Positions 16,863 through 26,243 are shown, numbered from the stretch's first letter. The stretch: 64,000 nucleotides of DNA from JAOXRU01 sp965247735 (GCA_965247735.1 CBDFHN010000002.1:1860001-1924000), one strand, 5' to 3'. Notes: generated by a model not told the origin, from the sequence alone. Translations and numbers: made by a program.

Positions 16863-18245
16863 ATGAGACAAATAATTAAAATAACAACAGTATTAGCTTC
16901 AGCTTTAGTACTATTTAATGCATGTTCTACTAATGATATAGAACCTACATTAGCTCAAGAAAAAGATGTTGATGGTAGTATTGTTAATGTAAGTAATCTA
17001 TATAGCATTCTTAAAGGTGCTCATGACATATTAACTGACGATGAACTTTATGGCCGCGATATTATAGCTACCAATGAGGTAAGATCTGACAACTGTTTTT
17101 CTAACGGAAACTCAGGTAGGTTTTCTACACAAGCAGAATACAAATACAATGATAATACAGGGTTTATTTGGGAAGATGCTTATGAAGTTATAGCAAATGC
17201 CAATATAATCATTGCAACAGATATTACTACTTTAGAAGGAGATCAGAACTATGGTAAACATATTCAAGGGCAAGCATATGCCTTAAGAGCATTAGCTCAT
17301 TATGATTTACTAAGACATTATGGTCAGCAACATTCAACTGCAGGAAATCTTGGAGTTCCTTATGTTAAAACATTCAAAGGAGAAGATCTTTTTCCAGCTA
17401 GAAATACCGTTGACGAAAACCGTACTGATATTTACGCTGATTTAGAAACTGCATATTCTATGATGACTTCTTCTTTTGACACATCAAAAACCTTAATTTC
17501 TAAGTATGCTGCAAAAGCGATAGAATCTAGAGTAGCTATTTACTTTGGTGACTGGGGAAGAGCAAAAGACGCTTCTGAAATTGTTATTGGATCTACATCA
17601 TATTCCATTGCTACGGCAGCGAGTTTTGTAAGTAATTGGGCTACTACCGAAGCTCCTAACTCTATCTTCGAATTGGCTTTTGCTGGTGATGATTCTAGAG
17701 GAGGAAACTCTTTAGCTTACATTTACAGGTTCCCTACAGATGAGCCAGGAGGTTATGGAGATGTAGAAGTAGTTTCTGGATTAGATGACCTATTTGAAGG
17801 CACTGATGTTCGTGGAGATATTTTAGGCTACCAACATGAAGGTACTAAATTAAGAAACATGGGTAAATACCCTGACACAGCTACTGGTACAGATAACATA
17901 CCTGTTTTGAGATATGAAGAAGTAATATTGAACTACGCTGAAGCATTATTTGAACTAGGAGATGCTGATGCCTTAACGCAATTAAACTTAATCACATCAA
18001 ACAGAGGCGCTACTGCTTATGCTACTATTTCTAAAGACAACATTCTTAACGAAAGAAGAAAAGAATTGATGTTTGAAGGATTTAGATTTGACGATTTAAT
18101 GAGAACAGGAAAAAGTATAGATGTACTTGGATCTAGTCAAAATCTCGTACAAACTCTTTCATATCCTGCTGATTTATTTGTATATCCAATTCCAGCTTCT
18201 GAAGTAAATGCAAATTCAAACATGGTACAAAATAAAGGGTACTAA
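16863..18245 (+). CDS. SusD/RagB-family nutrient-binding lipoprotein
   Basis: A 460-residue surface lipoprotein that caps the SusC barrel and binds ligand. The signal peptide has a lipobox with Cys21 (LVLFNAC) followed by STND. SusD-type segments include QGQAYALRALAHYDLLRHYG at about 138-157 and, near the C-terminus, NILNERRKELMFEGFRFDDLMRTGK, then VYPIPASEVNANSNMVQNKGY. It is 4 nt downstream of susC and followed by a strong terminator, so the two form a complete two-gene unit. Confidence 0.95.
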   Translation: MRQIIKITTVLASALVLFNACSTNDIEPTLAQEKDVDGSIVNVSNLYSILKGAHDILTDDELYGRDIIATNEVRSDNCFSNGNSGRFSTQAEYKYNDNTGFIWEDAYEVIANANIIIATDITTLEGDQNYGKHIQGQAYALRALAHYDLLRHYGQQHSTAGNLGVPYVKTFKGEDLFPARNTVDENRTDIYADLETAYSMMTSSFDTSKTLISKYAAKAIESRVAIYFGDWGRAKDASEIVIGSTSYSIATAASFVSNWATTEAPNSIFELAFAGDDSRGGNSLAYIYRFPTDEPGGYGDVEVVSGLDDLFEGTDVRGDILGYQHEGTKLRNMGKYPDTATGTDNIPVLRYEEVILNYAEALFELGDADALTQLNLITSNRGATAYATISKDNILNERRKELMFEGFRFDDLMRTGKSIDVLGSSQNLVQTLSYPADLFVYPIPASEVNANSNMVQNKGY

Positions 18246-18271
18246 TAAAATTTAAAAAAATCTAAAGATTT

Positions 18272-18305
18272 AAAACCATCCGATAATTCGGATGGTTTTT
18301 TTTTT
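18272..18305 (+). terminator. Intrinsic terminator after susD
   Basis: AAAACCATCCG (18272-18282) pairs with CGGATGGTTTT (18289-18299), with an additional A-T pair inside, and is followed by a T run to 18305. It ends the susC-susD transcript 26 nt after the susD stop. Confidence 0.85.
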
Positions 18306-18312
18306 ACCTTTA
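18305..18312 (+). promoter_or_regulatory. -7-like element at the rlmB start (possible leaderless start)
   Basis: TACCTTTA matches 7 of 8 positions of TAnnTTTG and ends only 4 nt before the rlmB ATG, so transcription from it would begin at or next to the start codon. No clear -33 TTG is seen because the upstream DNA is the susD terminator. The call is therefore weak. Confidence 0.3.
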
Positions 18313-18316
18313 CCCC

Positions 18317-19054
18317 ATGAAAAAAGAGGACTATCAAATTTTTGGAATACGTGCGGTTATTGAAGCTATTAATGCTGGAAAATCTGTAGATAAAGTTTTT
18401 ATCCAGAAAGGACTTAGAGGAGAGCTATTCAAAGAATTAGAGGAGTTAATTCGTGAACACCAAATTAACAGTTCTTTTGTTCCTGTTGAAAAACTAAACC
18501 GCCTTACCAAAAGTAATCATCAAGGTATTGTTGCCAATACTTCTCCTATTGAATTTCATGATTTTGAAGAACTCGTTATTTCTGCAATGGAAAGTGGGAA
18601 AACACCTTTATTTTTATTACTAGACCAACTGTCTGATGTTCGTAATTTTGGTGCTATTATCAGAACTGCAGAATGTACTGGTGTAGATGGTATCATAATT
18701 CCCAAAAATGGATCTGCTCCTGTTACTGCCGATACTATTAAAACTTCAGCTGGAGCGGCATTTAAAGTTCCTATCGCAAAAGTAGGACATATTAAGGATG
18801 CTGTTTTCTTTTTACAAGCTTCAGGAGTAAAAGTAATTGCCGCTACTGAAAAAACCGTAAACCATGTTTATGATGTTTCTTTTATCGATCCTTGTGCTAT
18901 AATTATGGGATCTGAGGATACAGGAATATCACCTTCTATATTAAAAGTCGCTGACGACAAAGCAAAATTACCACTATTAGGAGAAATTCAATCCTTGAAT
19001 GTATCTGTTGCTTGTGGTGCATTTTTGTATGAAGCTGTTAGACAACGAAGATAA
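18317..19054 (+). CDS. rlmB: TrmH/SpoU-family 23S rRNA 2'-O-ribose methyltransferase (RlmB-like)
   Basis: A 245-residue SPOUT methyltransferase. In E. coli RlmB methylates the 2'-OH of G2251 in the 23S rRNA P-loop. The N-terminal substrate-binding domain (about 6-75) starts FGIRAVIEAINAGKSVDKVF. The knotted SAM domain has NFGAIIRTAECTGVDGIIIP, IIMGSEDTGIS and SLNVSVACGAFLYEAVRQR, the three SpoU motifs. Length matches RlmB (243 aa in E. coli). Assignment to RlmB rather than another TrmH paralogue is by overall similarity. It converges on the rhomboid gene with a shared terminator. Confidence 0.9.
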   Translation: MKKEDYQIFGIRAVIEAINAGKSVDKVFIQKGLRGELFKELEELIREHQINSSFVPVEKLNRLTKSNHQGIVANTSPIEFHDFEELVISAMESGKTPLFLLLDQLSDVRNFGAIIRTAECTGVDGIIIPKNGSAPVTADTIKTSAGAAFKVPIAKVGHIKDAVFFLQASGVKVIAATEKTVNHVYDVSFIDPCAIIMGSEDTGISPSILKVADDKAKLPLLGEIQSLNVSVACGAFLYEAVRQRR

Positions 19055-19071
19055 AATAGCTGCTATTTTTT
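19053..19071. terminator. Bidirectional terminator overlapping two stop codons
   Basis: AAAATAG (19053-19059) and CTATTTT (19063-19069) form a 7-bp perfect hairpin with a 3-nt loop. The left arm includes the rlmB stop and the right arm includes the stop codon of the convergent rhomboid gene. T runs follow in both directions. It is short, so efficiency is uncertain. Confidence 0.5.
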
Positions 19072-19797
19072 ATGCTCCTCATTTGACTTAAAGATATAGT
19101 TTACAGTAAACCCCTCTGGGGCCTCCTCTTCTTCTTTAAGCTCAACAAAATTCCCGTTTTCATCAAAATGCTTTAAAAACGGATCATTATCTTCATTATA
19201 ATTTTCCTTCTCCCAATCGTATTTTTTTATCACCGGAGCTTTTATCTTTAATAAATATGCCAATACCAATCCAGATATAAAACCAGAGAGGTGTCCTTCC
19301 CAACTTACTCCATCTTTTACTGGAAAAACATACCAGAGCAATCCCCCGTACAAAAAAACCACAACTAAAGACAACGCAACTAATCGGAAATGTTTGGTTA
19401 ATATTCCCTTAAAAAATATAAAGCTTACCAAAACATAAATCAGTCCACTTGCACCAATATGGTAAGAGTTTCTAGCAATCAACCAGGTAAGCCCCCCTGA
19501 AAACAATACCCCTAAAAGCACAACTTTCCAACTGACAGTTCTGTAAAAATAGAACAATGCACTAAGTAAAATAAACAACGGAAAGGTATTGTGATACAAA
19601 TGTTCTGTTGATCCATGAATAAAAGGGCTAAACAAAATACCTCTTAACCCGCTAAAACTTCTGGGATAAACTCCGAATACATTAAAATTAACATTAAAGG
19701 TAATTTCAACCCAATAAACAACCCATATTGCAAGTACAAAAAGAAATGGTACTGCAAATAAACTTGTAGAAATTTTAAAATACTGATGTTCTTTCAT
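19063..19797 (-). CDS. Rhomboid-family intramembrane serine protease
   Basis: A 244-residue multi-spanning membrane protein with the rhomboid active site: Ser117 in GASGL and His169 in GHLSG, plus the conserved His69-Asn70 in TEHLYHN of the second membrane segment. About six hydrophobic segments are seen between residues 12 and 190, followed by a charged cytoplasmic tail rich in Asp/Glu/Lys. Rhomboids cleave substrates within or next to transmembrane helices; the substrate here is unknown. The gene stands alone between convergent and divergent neighbours. Confidence 0.92.
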   Translation of the reverse strand: MKEHQYFKISTSLFAVPFLFVLAIWVVYWVEITFNVNFNVFGVYPRSFSGLRGILFSPFIHGSTEHLYHNTFPLFILLSALFYFYRTVSWKVVLLGVLFSGGLTWLIARNSYHIGASGLIYVLVSFIFFKGILTKHFRLVALSLVVVFLYGGLLWYVFPVKDGVSWEGHLSGFISGLVLAYLLKIKAPVIKKYDWEKENYNEDNDPFLKHFDENGNFVELKEEEEAPEGFTVNYIFKSNEEHKK

Positions 19798-19865
19798 TTA
19801 AAAACGTATTGCTCCTTTAGTCATATAACCATCAAAAAACTAACCAAAAGTTTTAGCCTGTAAAA

Positions 19866-19894
19866 TTGTCATTCCTATAAATGTATTAATTTTA
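19866..19894 (+). promoter_or_regulatory. Promoter of rarA, giving a nearly leaderless mRNA
   Basis: TTG (19866-19868), an 18-nt spacer and TAATTTTA (19887-19894) match 7 of 8 positions of the -7 consensus. The element ends 4 nt before the ATG at 19899, so the transcript would start at about the first codon. Confidence 0.45.
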
Positions 19895-19898
19895 CATC

Positions 19899-21176
19899 AT
19901 GAATGAACCTTTAGCGGAACGTATTCGTCCAAAAACATTACCTGACTACCTAAGTCAAACTCATCTTGTTGGTGAAAATGGCTCTCTTACCAATCAGATA
20001 AAATCTGGAAATATCCCTTCATTAATTCTTTGGGGACCTCCAGGAACAGGTAAAACTACGCTGGCAAATATTATTGCCACAGAAAGCAAACGTCCATTCT
20101 ATACACTTAGCGCAATAAGTAGTGGTGTAAAAGAAGTAAGAGCTGTGATTGATAAAGCAAAACAAAGCGGAGGCTTATTTACTGCTAAAAGTCCTATTTT
20201 GTTTATTGATGAAATCCACAGGTTTAGCAAATCACAACAAGACTCCCTTTTAGCGGCTGTTGAAAAAGGGTGGGTAACACTAATTGGTGCCACAACAGAA
20301 AATCCAAGTTTTGAGGTTATTCCAGCACTTTTATCTCGTTCGCAAGTTTATATTTTAAATCCATTTAGTAAAGACGACCTTAACAATTTACTAAAAAGAG
20401 CACTAAAAAAAGATAATGTATTAAAGGAAAAAAAAGTAATACTTAAAGAAACAGAAGCGCTATTGAGATTGTCTGGTGGTGATGGTAGAAAACTACTCAA
20501 TATTTTTGAACTAGTTATCAATTCTGAAAACAAAGAAAGTATCACGATCACAAACGAACTTGTACTTAGTAAGGTTCAGAAAAACACTGTTTTGTACGAC
20601 AAAACTGGAGAACAGCACTATGACATTATTTCCGCTTTTATAAAATCTATTCGGGGTAGCGATCCAAATGCTGCCGTCTATTGGCTAGCAAGAATGATTG
20701 AAGGCGGAGAAGATGTAAAATTTATAGCGAGACGTTTATTAATTTCTGCCTCAGAAGATATTGGCAATGCTAATCCTACTGCACTGGTAATTGCCAACAA
20801 TACATTTCAGGCTGTTTCTGCTGTGGGCTATCCAGAATCCAGAATTATACTAAGTCAATGTACCATCTATTTAGCTACATCAGCGAAAAGCAATGCTTCT
20901 TATTTAGCAATAGGAAAAGCACAGCAAAAAGTAAAAGAAACTGGAGATCTCTCTGTACCTATAGCCATCAGAAATGCACCTACAAAACTTATGAAAGATC
21001 TAGGGTATGGAAAAGAGTATAAATATTCACATGATTATGAAAACAATTTTGTAGCACAAGACTTTCTTCCTGAGGAGATAAAAGACACCGCTTTTTACAA
21101 TCCCGGAAATAACAAAAGAGAAAACAGCATTAGAGATTTTCTGAAAAAAATATGGAAATCTAAATACAACTACTAA
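19899..21176 (+). CDS. rarA: Replication-associated recombination protein A (RarA/MgsA AAA+ ATPase)
   Basis: A 425-residue AAA+ ATPase of the RarA/WRNIP1 family, which acts at stalled replication forks. Walker A GPPGTGKT is at 46-53, Walker B LFIDEIHRF at about 101-109, and sensor I is in GATTENPSFEV. The C-terminal tetramerisation region contains IRGSDPNAAVYWLARMIEGG and SEDIGNANPTALVIAN, both specific to RarA rather than clamp loaders. The length is normal. It overlaps the convergent gene at 21173 by 4 nt at the 3' ends. Confidence 0.96.
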   Translation: MNEPLAERIRPKTLPDYLSQTHLVGENGSLTNQIKSGNIPSLILWGPPGTGKTTLANIIATESKRPFYTLSAISSGVKEVRAVIDKAKQSGGLFTAKSPILFIDEIHRFSKSQQDSLLAAVEKGWVTLIGATTENPSFEVIPALLSRSQVYILNPFSKDDLNNLLKRALKKDNVLKEKKVILKETEALLRLSGGDGRKLLNIFELVINSENKESITITNELVLSKVQKNTVLYDKTGEQHYDIISAFIKSIRGSDPNAAVYWLARMIEGGEDVKFIARRLLISASEDIGNANPTALVIANNTFQAVSAVGYPESRIILSQCTIYLATSAKSNASYLAIGKAQQKVKETGDLSVPIAIRNAPTKLMKDLGYGKEYKYSHDYENNFVAQDFLPEEIKDTAFYNPGNNKRENSIRDFLKKIWKSKYNY

Positions 21177-21925
21177 AATTTAATAGCATATTGTTCAGAC
21201 TTTAATACTCCTTCGGCGTAATATTCTAAGAACCAAATGCCTTTCTTAAAAAACAATAAACCCGGGCTGCCTTTAACATCAGCAATAAAAATATTGGGAC
21301 TAGATGTTTTTTTGATCTTACAAACTACCTGTGGTGTTTTATCTATTAATTGATAGCCGTTTCCAACCGTTTGTGCATTTAATTCCATCAACCCTCTTGA
21401 TATAGCAGCAGCTTTGCTCACTTCTTTTATATCGTTTTTATAAGAAACTTCAATTACATCTTTCTTATCATCAATAATATCAGCAACGATATCATTTTTA
21501 GGTTCATACTTATAGTTTAGCCTTTCTATAGTTTTAAAAGCTTCTCTTATTGCAGCATTAAAAGCCGTAGCATAATCTTTAGATTTACTTCTACCCTCGG
21601 CAGTCCTAAAAACTTCTTGCCCTTTACAATCCTTAAGACTCAATTCGGTTTTAGTAGTAAACATCCCCGAATTATTTAGCAGTTTTACTTTCAGCCCTAA
21701 ACAGCTATTTACAAGTAATTCTTTTGGCAATTCGTCTTCATAGAACACATTAAAACCCGCATTTTTAAACAGATGCTTTACCAAAGTACTTGTTTTGTAC
21801 ATATTTGGTCGCTTAAAATCTTCAAATCGTTTTGGAACAATCACATACTTATAATCATTTAAATTATTCTGTTGTCCAAAACCAAAAGTAGTAACGAGTA
21901 TTAATAGGAAAAGTATTTTTTTCAT
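21173..21925 (-). CDS. Secreted or periplasmic hypothetical protein
   Basis: I do not recognise a characterised family. From the ATG at 21923-21925 the product is 250 residues with a clear signal peptide (MKKILFLLILVTTFGFGQQ); an in-frame ATG 27 codons upstream would lie within the preceding gene and lack a signal. The mature part begins DYKYVIVPKRFEDFKR and includes AFNAAIREAFKTIERLNYKYEP, suggestive of a conserved Bacteroidota periplasmic protein. It is 22 nt downstream of the DUF5723 gene and probably cotranscribed with it. No catalytic motif is evident. Confidence 0.75.
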   Translation of the reverse strand: MKKILFLLILVTTFGFGQQNNLNDYKYVIVPKRFEDFKRPNMYKTSTLVKHLFKNAGFNVFYEDELPKELLVNSCLGLKVKLLNNSGMFTTKTELSLKDCKGQEVFRTAEGRSKSKDYATAFNAAIREAFKTIERLNYKYEPKNDIVADIIDDKKDVIEVSYKNDIKEVSKAAAISRGLMELNAQTVGNGYQLIDKTPQVVCKIKKTSSPNIFIADVKGSPGLLFFKKGIWFLEYYAEGVLKSEQYAIKF

Positions 21926-21947
21926 TTTTATAGTGATATCAATTTCT

Positions 21948-23366
21948 TCAGTCCGAAGATATAATATTAATTCCGAATTGAAAAGAAGCTCCTGTAGCAT
22001 TTTCAATATCTTGATATTCTAGCAAATTATCAGCTAGCAAATACATATTTAACCCCCATATATGCATATCCAAACCTAACCCTATATTTTTACTTGAATA
22101 TTTATCTATCGTATAACTCGCCTTCACATTTAAAAAACCTCCCAAACGTCTTAAATAAAAAGCTGTAAGTGCGGCTTCTGGCCCTCGAGGTCTAGTGATC
22201 ATATACAATTGTGCTCCCAAAGAATTTCTATACCCCCTTTTCTTTTTATCACTAGGCAAATAATCACAATCACAATATTCTCCATCAGATTCTTTTGGCT
22301 CTCCAAAACTGTATTTAATAGATCCATTTAGTTTTAAAGGTCTAAAACTTACATAGCTAGTAGTTATTGTATCAATAACGGCTTCCTTCATCTCTTCAAC
22401 AAAATCTCTCCATACGCCAACATCTGGAGTATCAATAAGAACATCTTGAGGAACAAGCGTATTGCTTTCAATAGTATGGCTCCCTTTCACATGGTAACGT
22501 TCTACATCTTTAGAATGCATTATCATACCTACATCTAACAAACTACCAGTTACGACCAACTGGTCTGACATATCATAAGTAAAACCAACATCAAACCCTA
22601 AACCAAGATTACCTCCCAAGAGTGCTCTGCTAGTAAGTTCTCCTGGTAAATCTCCGCTGGTATCATCACTGTCTTTCAATTCGGCATAACCCGATGTTCT
22701 TACTTCAATATCACCATTAAAAGTATGGGCATACAAACTATCCACACCACGTGTGGTTGCAAAATACCCTTTTGCTCTTGTAGCATCAAAATTACCCAAG
22801 CTATTGTAAATTTTAACTCTTGCTCCAACTGTTAAATCAGGTTTTATTCTTTTATTTATTCCAAAATGAAAAACAGTCAGCAATTCTCCTTTTGCCTTAA
22901 TATCATTAAATCGATATTGCCTATCTAGAGAAACTTCATTTCCTTGATAACCTAATGCCAACGGATCTCTTGGCCAATACGCAATTACATCTAACTCTTG
23001 ATACATTCCAAAAGAATAATAATTACCAGAAGCTCCCTTATACCCACCACTTAACAGCTCTAACTGCTGATTAACGCTTACGGAGCTTTTAGGTGAAACG
23101 GAAGACACAACAGCCCTTACCTTATCTTCGAAATCCAATCCGTTATCATCCAAAAGATAATAAAGTGGTATTCCTTTTCTTCCTGCACTAATCGAAAAAT
23201 GCGACAATGCTGGTATTCCTGCATACCAATTTTTATTAACTTCTAAACCTGGATTTAGAAGTATTGCCTGAGGAATTTCATTAAAATCATATAATAATTG
23301 TTTGTTCTGACCGAAAGCAAACACTCCCATTATTATGGAAAAAAAAAGAAATAGGCTTTTTTTCAT
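21948..23366 (-). CDS. DUF5723-like outer membrane protein
   Basis: A 472-residue protein with a signal peptide (MKKSLFLFFSIIMGVFAFGQ) and an Asn-Pro-Gly motif soon after (IPQAILLNPGLEVN), followed by alternating hydrophobic/polar strands rich in Gly and aromatic residues. The C-terminus ends GASFQFGINIISSD. This is the look of the flavobacterial DUF5723 family, thought to be outer membrane barrels distantly like PorP/PorV. A short acidic Cys-containing insertion (EYCDCDYLPSDKKKRG) lies near residue 370. The function is unknown; the family assignment is from memory of its general features. Confidence 0.7.
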   Translation of the reverse strand: MKKSLFLFFSIIMGVFAFGQNKQLLYDFNEIPQAILLNPGLEVNKNWYAGIPALSHFSISAGRKGIPLYYLLDDNGLDFEDKVRAVVSSVSPKSSVSVNQQLELLSGGYKGASGNYYSFGMYQELDVIAYWPRDPLALGYQGNEVSLDRQYRFNDIKAKGELLTVFHFGINKRIKPDLTVGARVKIYNSLGNFDATRAKGYFATTRGVDSLYAHTFNGDIEVRTSGYAELKDSDDTSGDLPGELTSRALLGGNLGLGFDVGFTYDMSDQLVVTGSLLDVGMIMHSKDVERYHVKGSHTIESNTLVPQDVLIDTPDVGVWRDFVEEMKEAVIDTITTSYVSFRPLKLNGSIKYSFGEPKESDGEYCDCDYLPSDKKKRGYRNSLGAQLYMITRPRGPEAALTAFYLRRLGGFLNVKASYTIDKYSSKNIGLGLDMHIWGLNMYLLADNLLEYQDIENATGASFQFGINIISSD

Positions 23367-23468
23367 TTTAAAATTAACTGTTTTACTGATTACACTATTT
23401 AGGACACTATTAGTTATAGTAAAACAACTAAAACTACTTCTACCCTACCTTATCTCCTTCTTAGAACT

Positions 23469-24158
23469 CTAAAGAAAAGTTTTTATTTCATGAAGACTAT
23501 CAATTGTAACAACATTATCGATTGTTGTCTCATTGTTAGAGTTAAAATGAATAGCATGCATACCAAAAGCTATAGCACCTTTGACATCGGCTTCCAAACT
23601 ATCGCCGATCATAATTGCTTTTTGAGGCATTACATTTGCTTTTTTTAACGCTAAAGAAAATATTTTTTGATTTGGCTTTTTTGCTCCAGCCATCTCCGAA
23701 TTAATTACATGTGTAAAGTACTCCTCAATTTTAGCATTAACCAACTTACGCTCTTGCACTTCTTCAAAACCATTGGTGATAATATGCAGCTTATACCTGC
23801 TTTTTAAATAGTCTAAAATTGTTATGGTATGATTAAATAAAAAATTAAAAGTTGGCAATGTTGCTATATACTCGTCCGCCAACCTATTAATTAAATCATC
23901 AGAAATAGAATACGACAAGCCATCAAAAGTGCTTCTGAGTCGCTGATAGCGCAACTCTTCTTTTGTTATTTCATTTACTCTAAATTTTTCCCAAAGCTGA
24001 AAATTTAACGGAACATAAAGTGCAAGAAAATCATCCAGAACCACATTAATATTATAATCTACTAAAATTTTAGCATAGGTTAGTGCCGAATTTTTTTCAA
24101 AATCCCAAAGCGTATGATCCAAGTCGAAAAAAACATCTGTTACTTTATTTTTAAACAT
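23469..24158 (-). CDS. HAD-family YjjG-like nucleotidase
   Basis: A 229-residue HAD hydrolase. Motif I is DVFFDLDHTLWDF with Asp12 and Asp14, motif II is in HIITNGFEEVQ, and motifs III/IV are GAKKPNQKIF and IMIGDSLEADVKGA. This matches the YjjG noncanonical pyrimidine nucleotidase family, which removes phosphate from damaged or modified nucleoside monophosphates. I start at the ATG at 24156-24158 rather than the TTG just before it. The start overlaps the end of the preceding gene by 8 nt, so the two are translationally coupled. Confidence 0.88.
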   Translation of the reverse strand: MFKNKVTDVFFDLDHTLWDFEKNSALTYAKILVDYNINVVLDDFLALYVPLNFQLWEKFRVNEITKEELRYQRLRSTFDGLSYSISDDLINRLADEYIATLPTFNFLFNHTITILDYLKSRYKLHIITNGFEEVQERKLVNAKIEEYFTHVINSEMAGAKKPNQKIFSLALKKANVMPQKAIMIGDSLEADVKGAIAFGMHAIHFNSNNETTIDNVVTIDSLHEIKTFL

Positions 24159-25446
24159 CAAATTCCTTAATTAACTTTAAATAAACCCGTTTTAATTTCT
24201 TGGATTTTTTCTCTCCAAAATTCTCATTAGAAAATATGGTTATAAAATCTCCTCCAACATTTTTCACCTCAGCCTTAAGCTCACTAACAACTGCTTCAAT
24301 TTCGTTTAACTTATCATACTTAAGTAAAGCATAATCATGTATTGCAAACGGATAGACCTTAATAGGAAGCTGCTGCTCGTGACTAATATCGTAAAAATAA
24401 AAAGGAGTGCACGTTCCTGCTCTAAACCCCTCCACGTGAGTATAGCCCATGGAATAATCTTCTGTAAACTCTGCATCTACCAACTCTGCATATGTTTCTG
24501 GAATATTTACCCTATTGTACCGCAATCGCACTTTTTTTATTGGCTTATTTATAATATCCATAAGTCTCTTTTTCTCCTCTTTTAACAATTCTATATTTGA
24601 CAAGGATTGATAAGAAGCGATTAAAGAAACCTTGCTATAATCTGCTACCATTTTTATGAGAAAACGAAATTTATTTTTAAAGATAGATACGTTCTTATCA
24701 AAGGCAGAATAGTCTGCTAGCTGAAAGAAAAACAAGCTATTAGTATTGTACTTTTTATGAAGCACTATCAATTCTTCAAAATTATCATAAGGATCCTTTC
24801 TAAAACCTAACACTACCAAAAAACGCTGAAAAACACGTCTTAGCTTTAATTGATAAATATCTATTAGCACTCCAGAAATGCTTCTCACAAATCCCTTATG
24901 TGCAAAACAATGAGAACTAGTAACATCTACTAAAGAAAGATGCTTAATCTGCTTTTTCTTTTTTTCAATCTCTGGAAATCGCTCTAATAACGCATCAAAA
25001 AAACAATGTGCCCATATATCTACTACTGGGCGTTTTATAAAATTATTTACCACTGCAACACTTTCTTCCGATGGAAATCTACCATGTACATCTTTTACAT
25101 GAGGCAAATACTCTTCGTATCTACTCAAAAAATAAAAGCTAGCAGCAAAAATATCATAAGGTATTGCACTTTTATCCCCTGTCTTAAAAAAACATGGCAC
25201 CCCATTCCAGTCATGGATATTTAAATCAATGTCTGTTATTCCTTTATCAAACAACAATTCATTGCTTCTAATAAAAAATTCGTTTTGCAATGGCTGTTTG
25301 GTATAGGTTATTTTAGGCCCATTATGCTTTATAAAATCTTCAATTTTTGTCGTAAAATCAATTTCTAATCCTAAGATACCAATCAATACCTGTTTCATGG
25401 TGTAGGTAAACCGTGGCGAAATCTTGTGTGTGTATATTAATAACAT
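24151..25446 (-). CDS. Polysaccharide deacetylase-like protein
   Basis: A 431-residue protein beginning MLLIYTHKISPRFTYTMKQ, a start I recall as typical for a conserved Flavobacteriaceae family annotated as polysaccharide deacetylase family protein with an N-terminal DUF7033-type region. Segments such as FAASFYFLSRYEEYLPH, HGRFPSEES, RPVVDIWAHCF and VEGFRAGTCTPFYFYD are seen. I cannot point to a complete canonical metal site of the NodB fold, so enzyme activity is uncertain. Its start abuts the radC stop, and its end overlaps the YjjG gene, giving an operon radC - this gene - yjjG. Confidence 0.72.
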   Translation of the reverse strand: MLLIYTHKISPRFTYTMKQVLIGILGLEIDFTTKIEDFIKHNGPKITYTKQPLQNEFFIRSNELLFDKGITDIDLNIHDWNGVPCFFKTGDKSAIPYDIFAASFYFLSRYEEYLPHVKDVHGRFPSEESVAVVNNFIKRPVVDIWAHCFFDALLERFPEIEKKKKQIKHLSLVDVTSSHCFAHKGFVRSISGVLIDIYQLKLRRVFQRFLVVLGFRKDPYDNFEELIVLHKKYNTNSLFFFQLADYSAFDKNVSIFKNKFRFLIKMVADYSKVSLIASYQSLSNIELLKEEKKRLMDIINKPIKKVRLRYNRVNIPETYAELVDAEFTEDYSMGYTHVEGFRAGTCTPFYFYDISHEQQLPIKVYPFAIHDYALLKYDKLNEIEAVVSELKAEVKNVGGDFITIFSNENFGEKKSKKLKRVYLKLIKEFDV

Positions 25447-26145
25447 TTATAATATTCCTTCATCTGCAAAGCTATAATAATTACGTTCGGTAACTATTAC
25501 ATGATCCAATACTTTTAGATCCAAACTCTGTGCTGCATTTTTTAATTTTGCTGTAATTTCTTTATCAGCCACACTTACCTTTAACGTTCCTGATGGGTGA
25601 TTATGTACCAACACCAAAGCTACAGCTCCTAGCTCTAATGCTTTTTTAATTACTAACCTTATATCTACCAAAGTACCAGTAATACCTCCTTTACTTAATT
25701 GAAATTGTTGCATAACCTTATTGGAATTATTTAAATACAATATCCAAAATTCTTCATGTGCCAATTCACCCAGTACAGGTTGCATTAAACTAAAAACGTC
25801 TTTACTGCTCTGGATAACACTTAAATCTTCTGATGTCTCCTCTCTGCGTCTTCTTCCCAATTCTAAAGCTGCAATAATGGTTACTGCTTTTGCCGTACCA
25901 ACACCCTTGAATTTCATTAATCTAGACAAAGACAACTTTCCTAAGTTATTAAGGTTACCGTCTACAGATTTTAATATTCGTTTTGATAAACCTACAGCAC
26001 TTTCCTCTCTGTTTCCAGAACCTATTAAAATAGCCAATAACTCTGCATCACTTAGCAATTCTTTTCCATTATTCACCAAGCGTTCTCTTGGCTGATCTTG
26101 CTCTGACCAATTTTTAATTGAAAATGATGATGATTTATCTTCCAT
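25447..26145 (-). CDS. radC: RadC/UPF0758 family JAB-domain protein
   Basis: A 232-residue RadC-type protein. A helix-hairpin-helix-like region (about 65-95, LMKFKGVGTAKAVTIIAALE) precedes the JAB/MPN domain with metal motif HNHPSG (His181, His183) and Asp194, plus Glu131 or Glu132 upstream (HEEFW). Once called DNA repair protein, its true role is unresolved. It starts the minus-strand group and is immediately followed by the polysaccharide deacetylase-like gene. Confidence 0.94.
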   Translation of the reverse strand: MEDKSSSFSIKNWSEQDQPRERLVNNGKELLSDAELLAILIGSGNREESAVGLSKRILKSVDGNLNNLGKLSLSRLMKFKGVGTAKAVTIIAALELGRRRREETSEDLSVIQSSKDVFSLMQPVLGELAHEEFWILYLNNSNKVMQQFQLSKGGITGTLVDIRLVIKKALELGAVALVLVHNHPSGTLKVSVADKEITAKLKNAAQSLDLKVLDHVIVTERNYYSFADEGIL

Positions 26146-26243
26146 TTCTATTGTGCTATCCTGTTAAAAATGATTATATCATGCAATTAAAAAGCAATTT
26201 TTCACTTTTTACATCATCAATCAACGACCTCCACCCAAGGGCA

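Noticed and set aside
21926..22006. Upstream start for the gene at 21173-21925
   Set aside because: The extension lies inside the preceding coding region and would bury an evident signal peptide.
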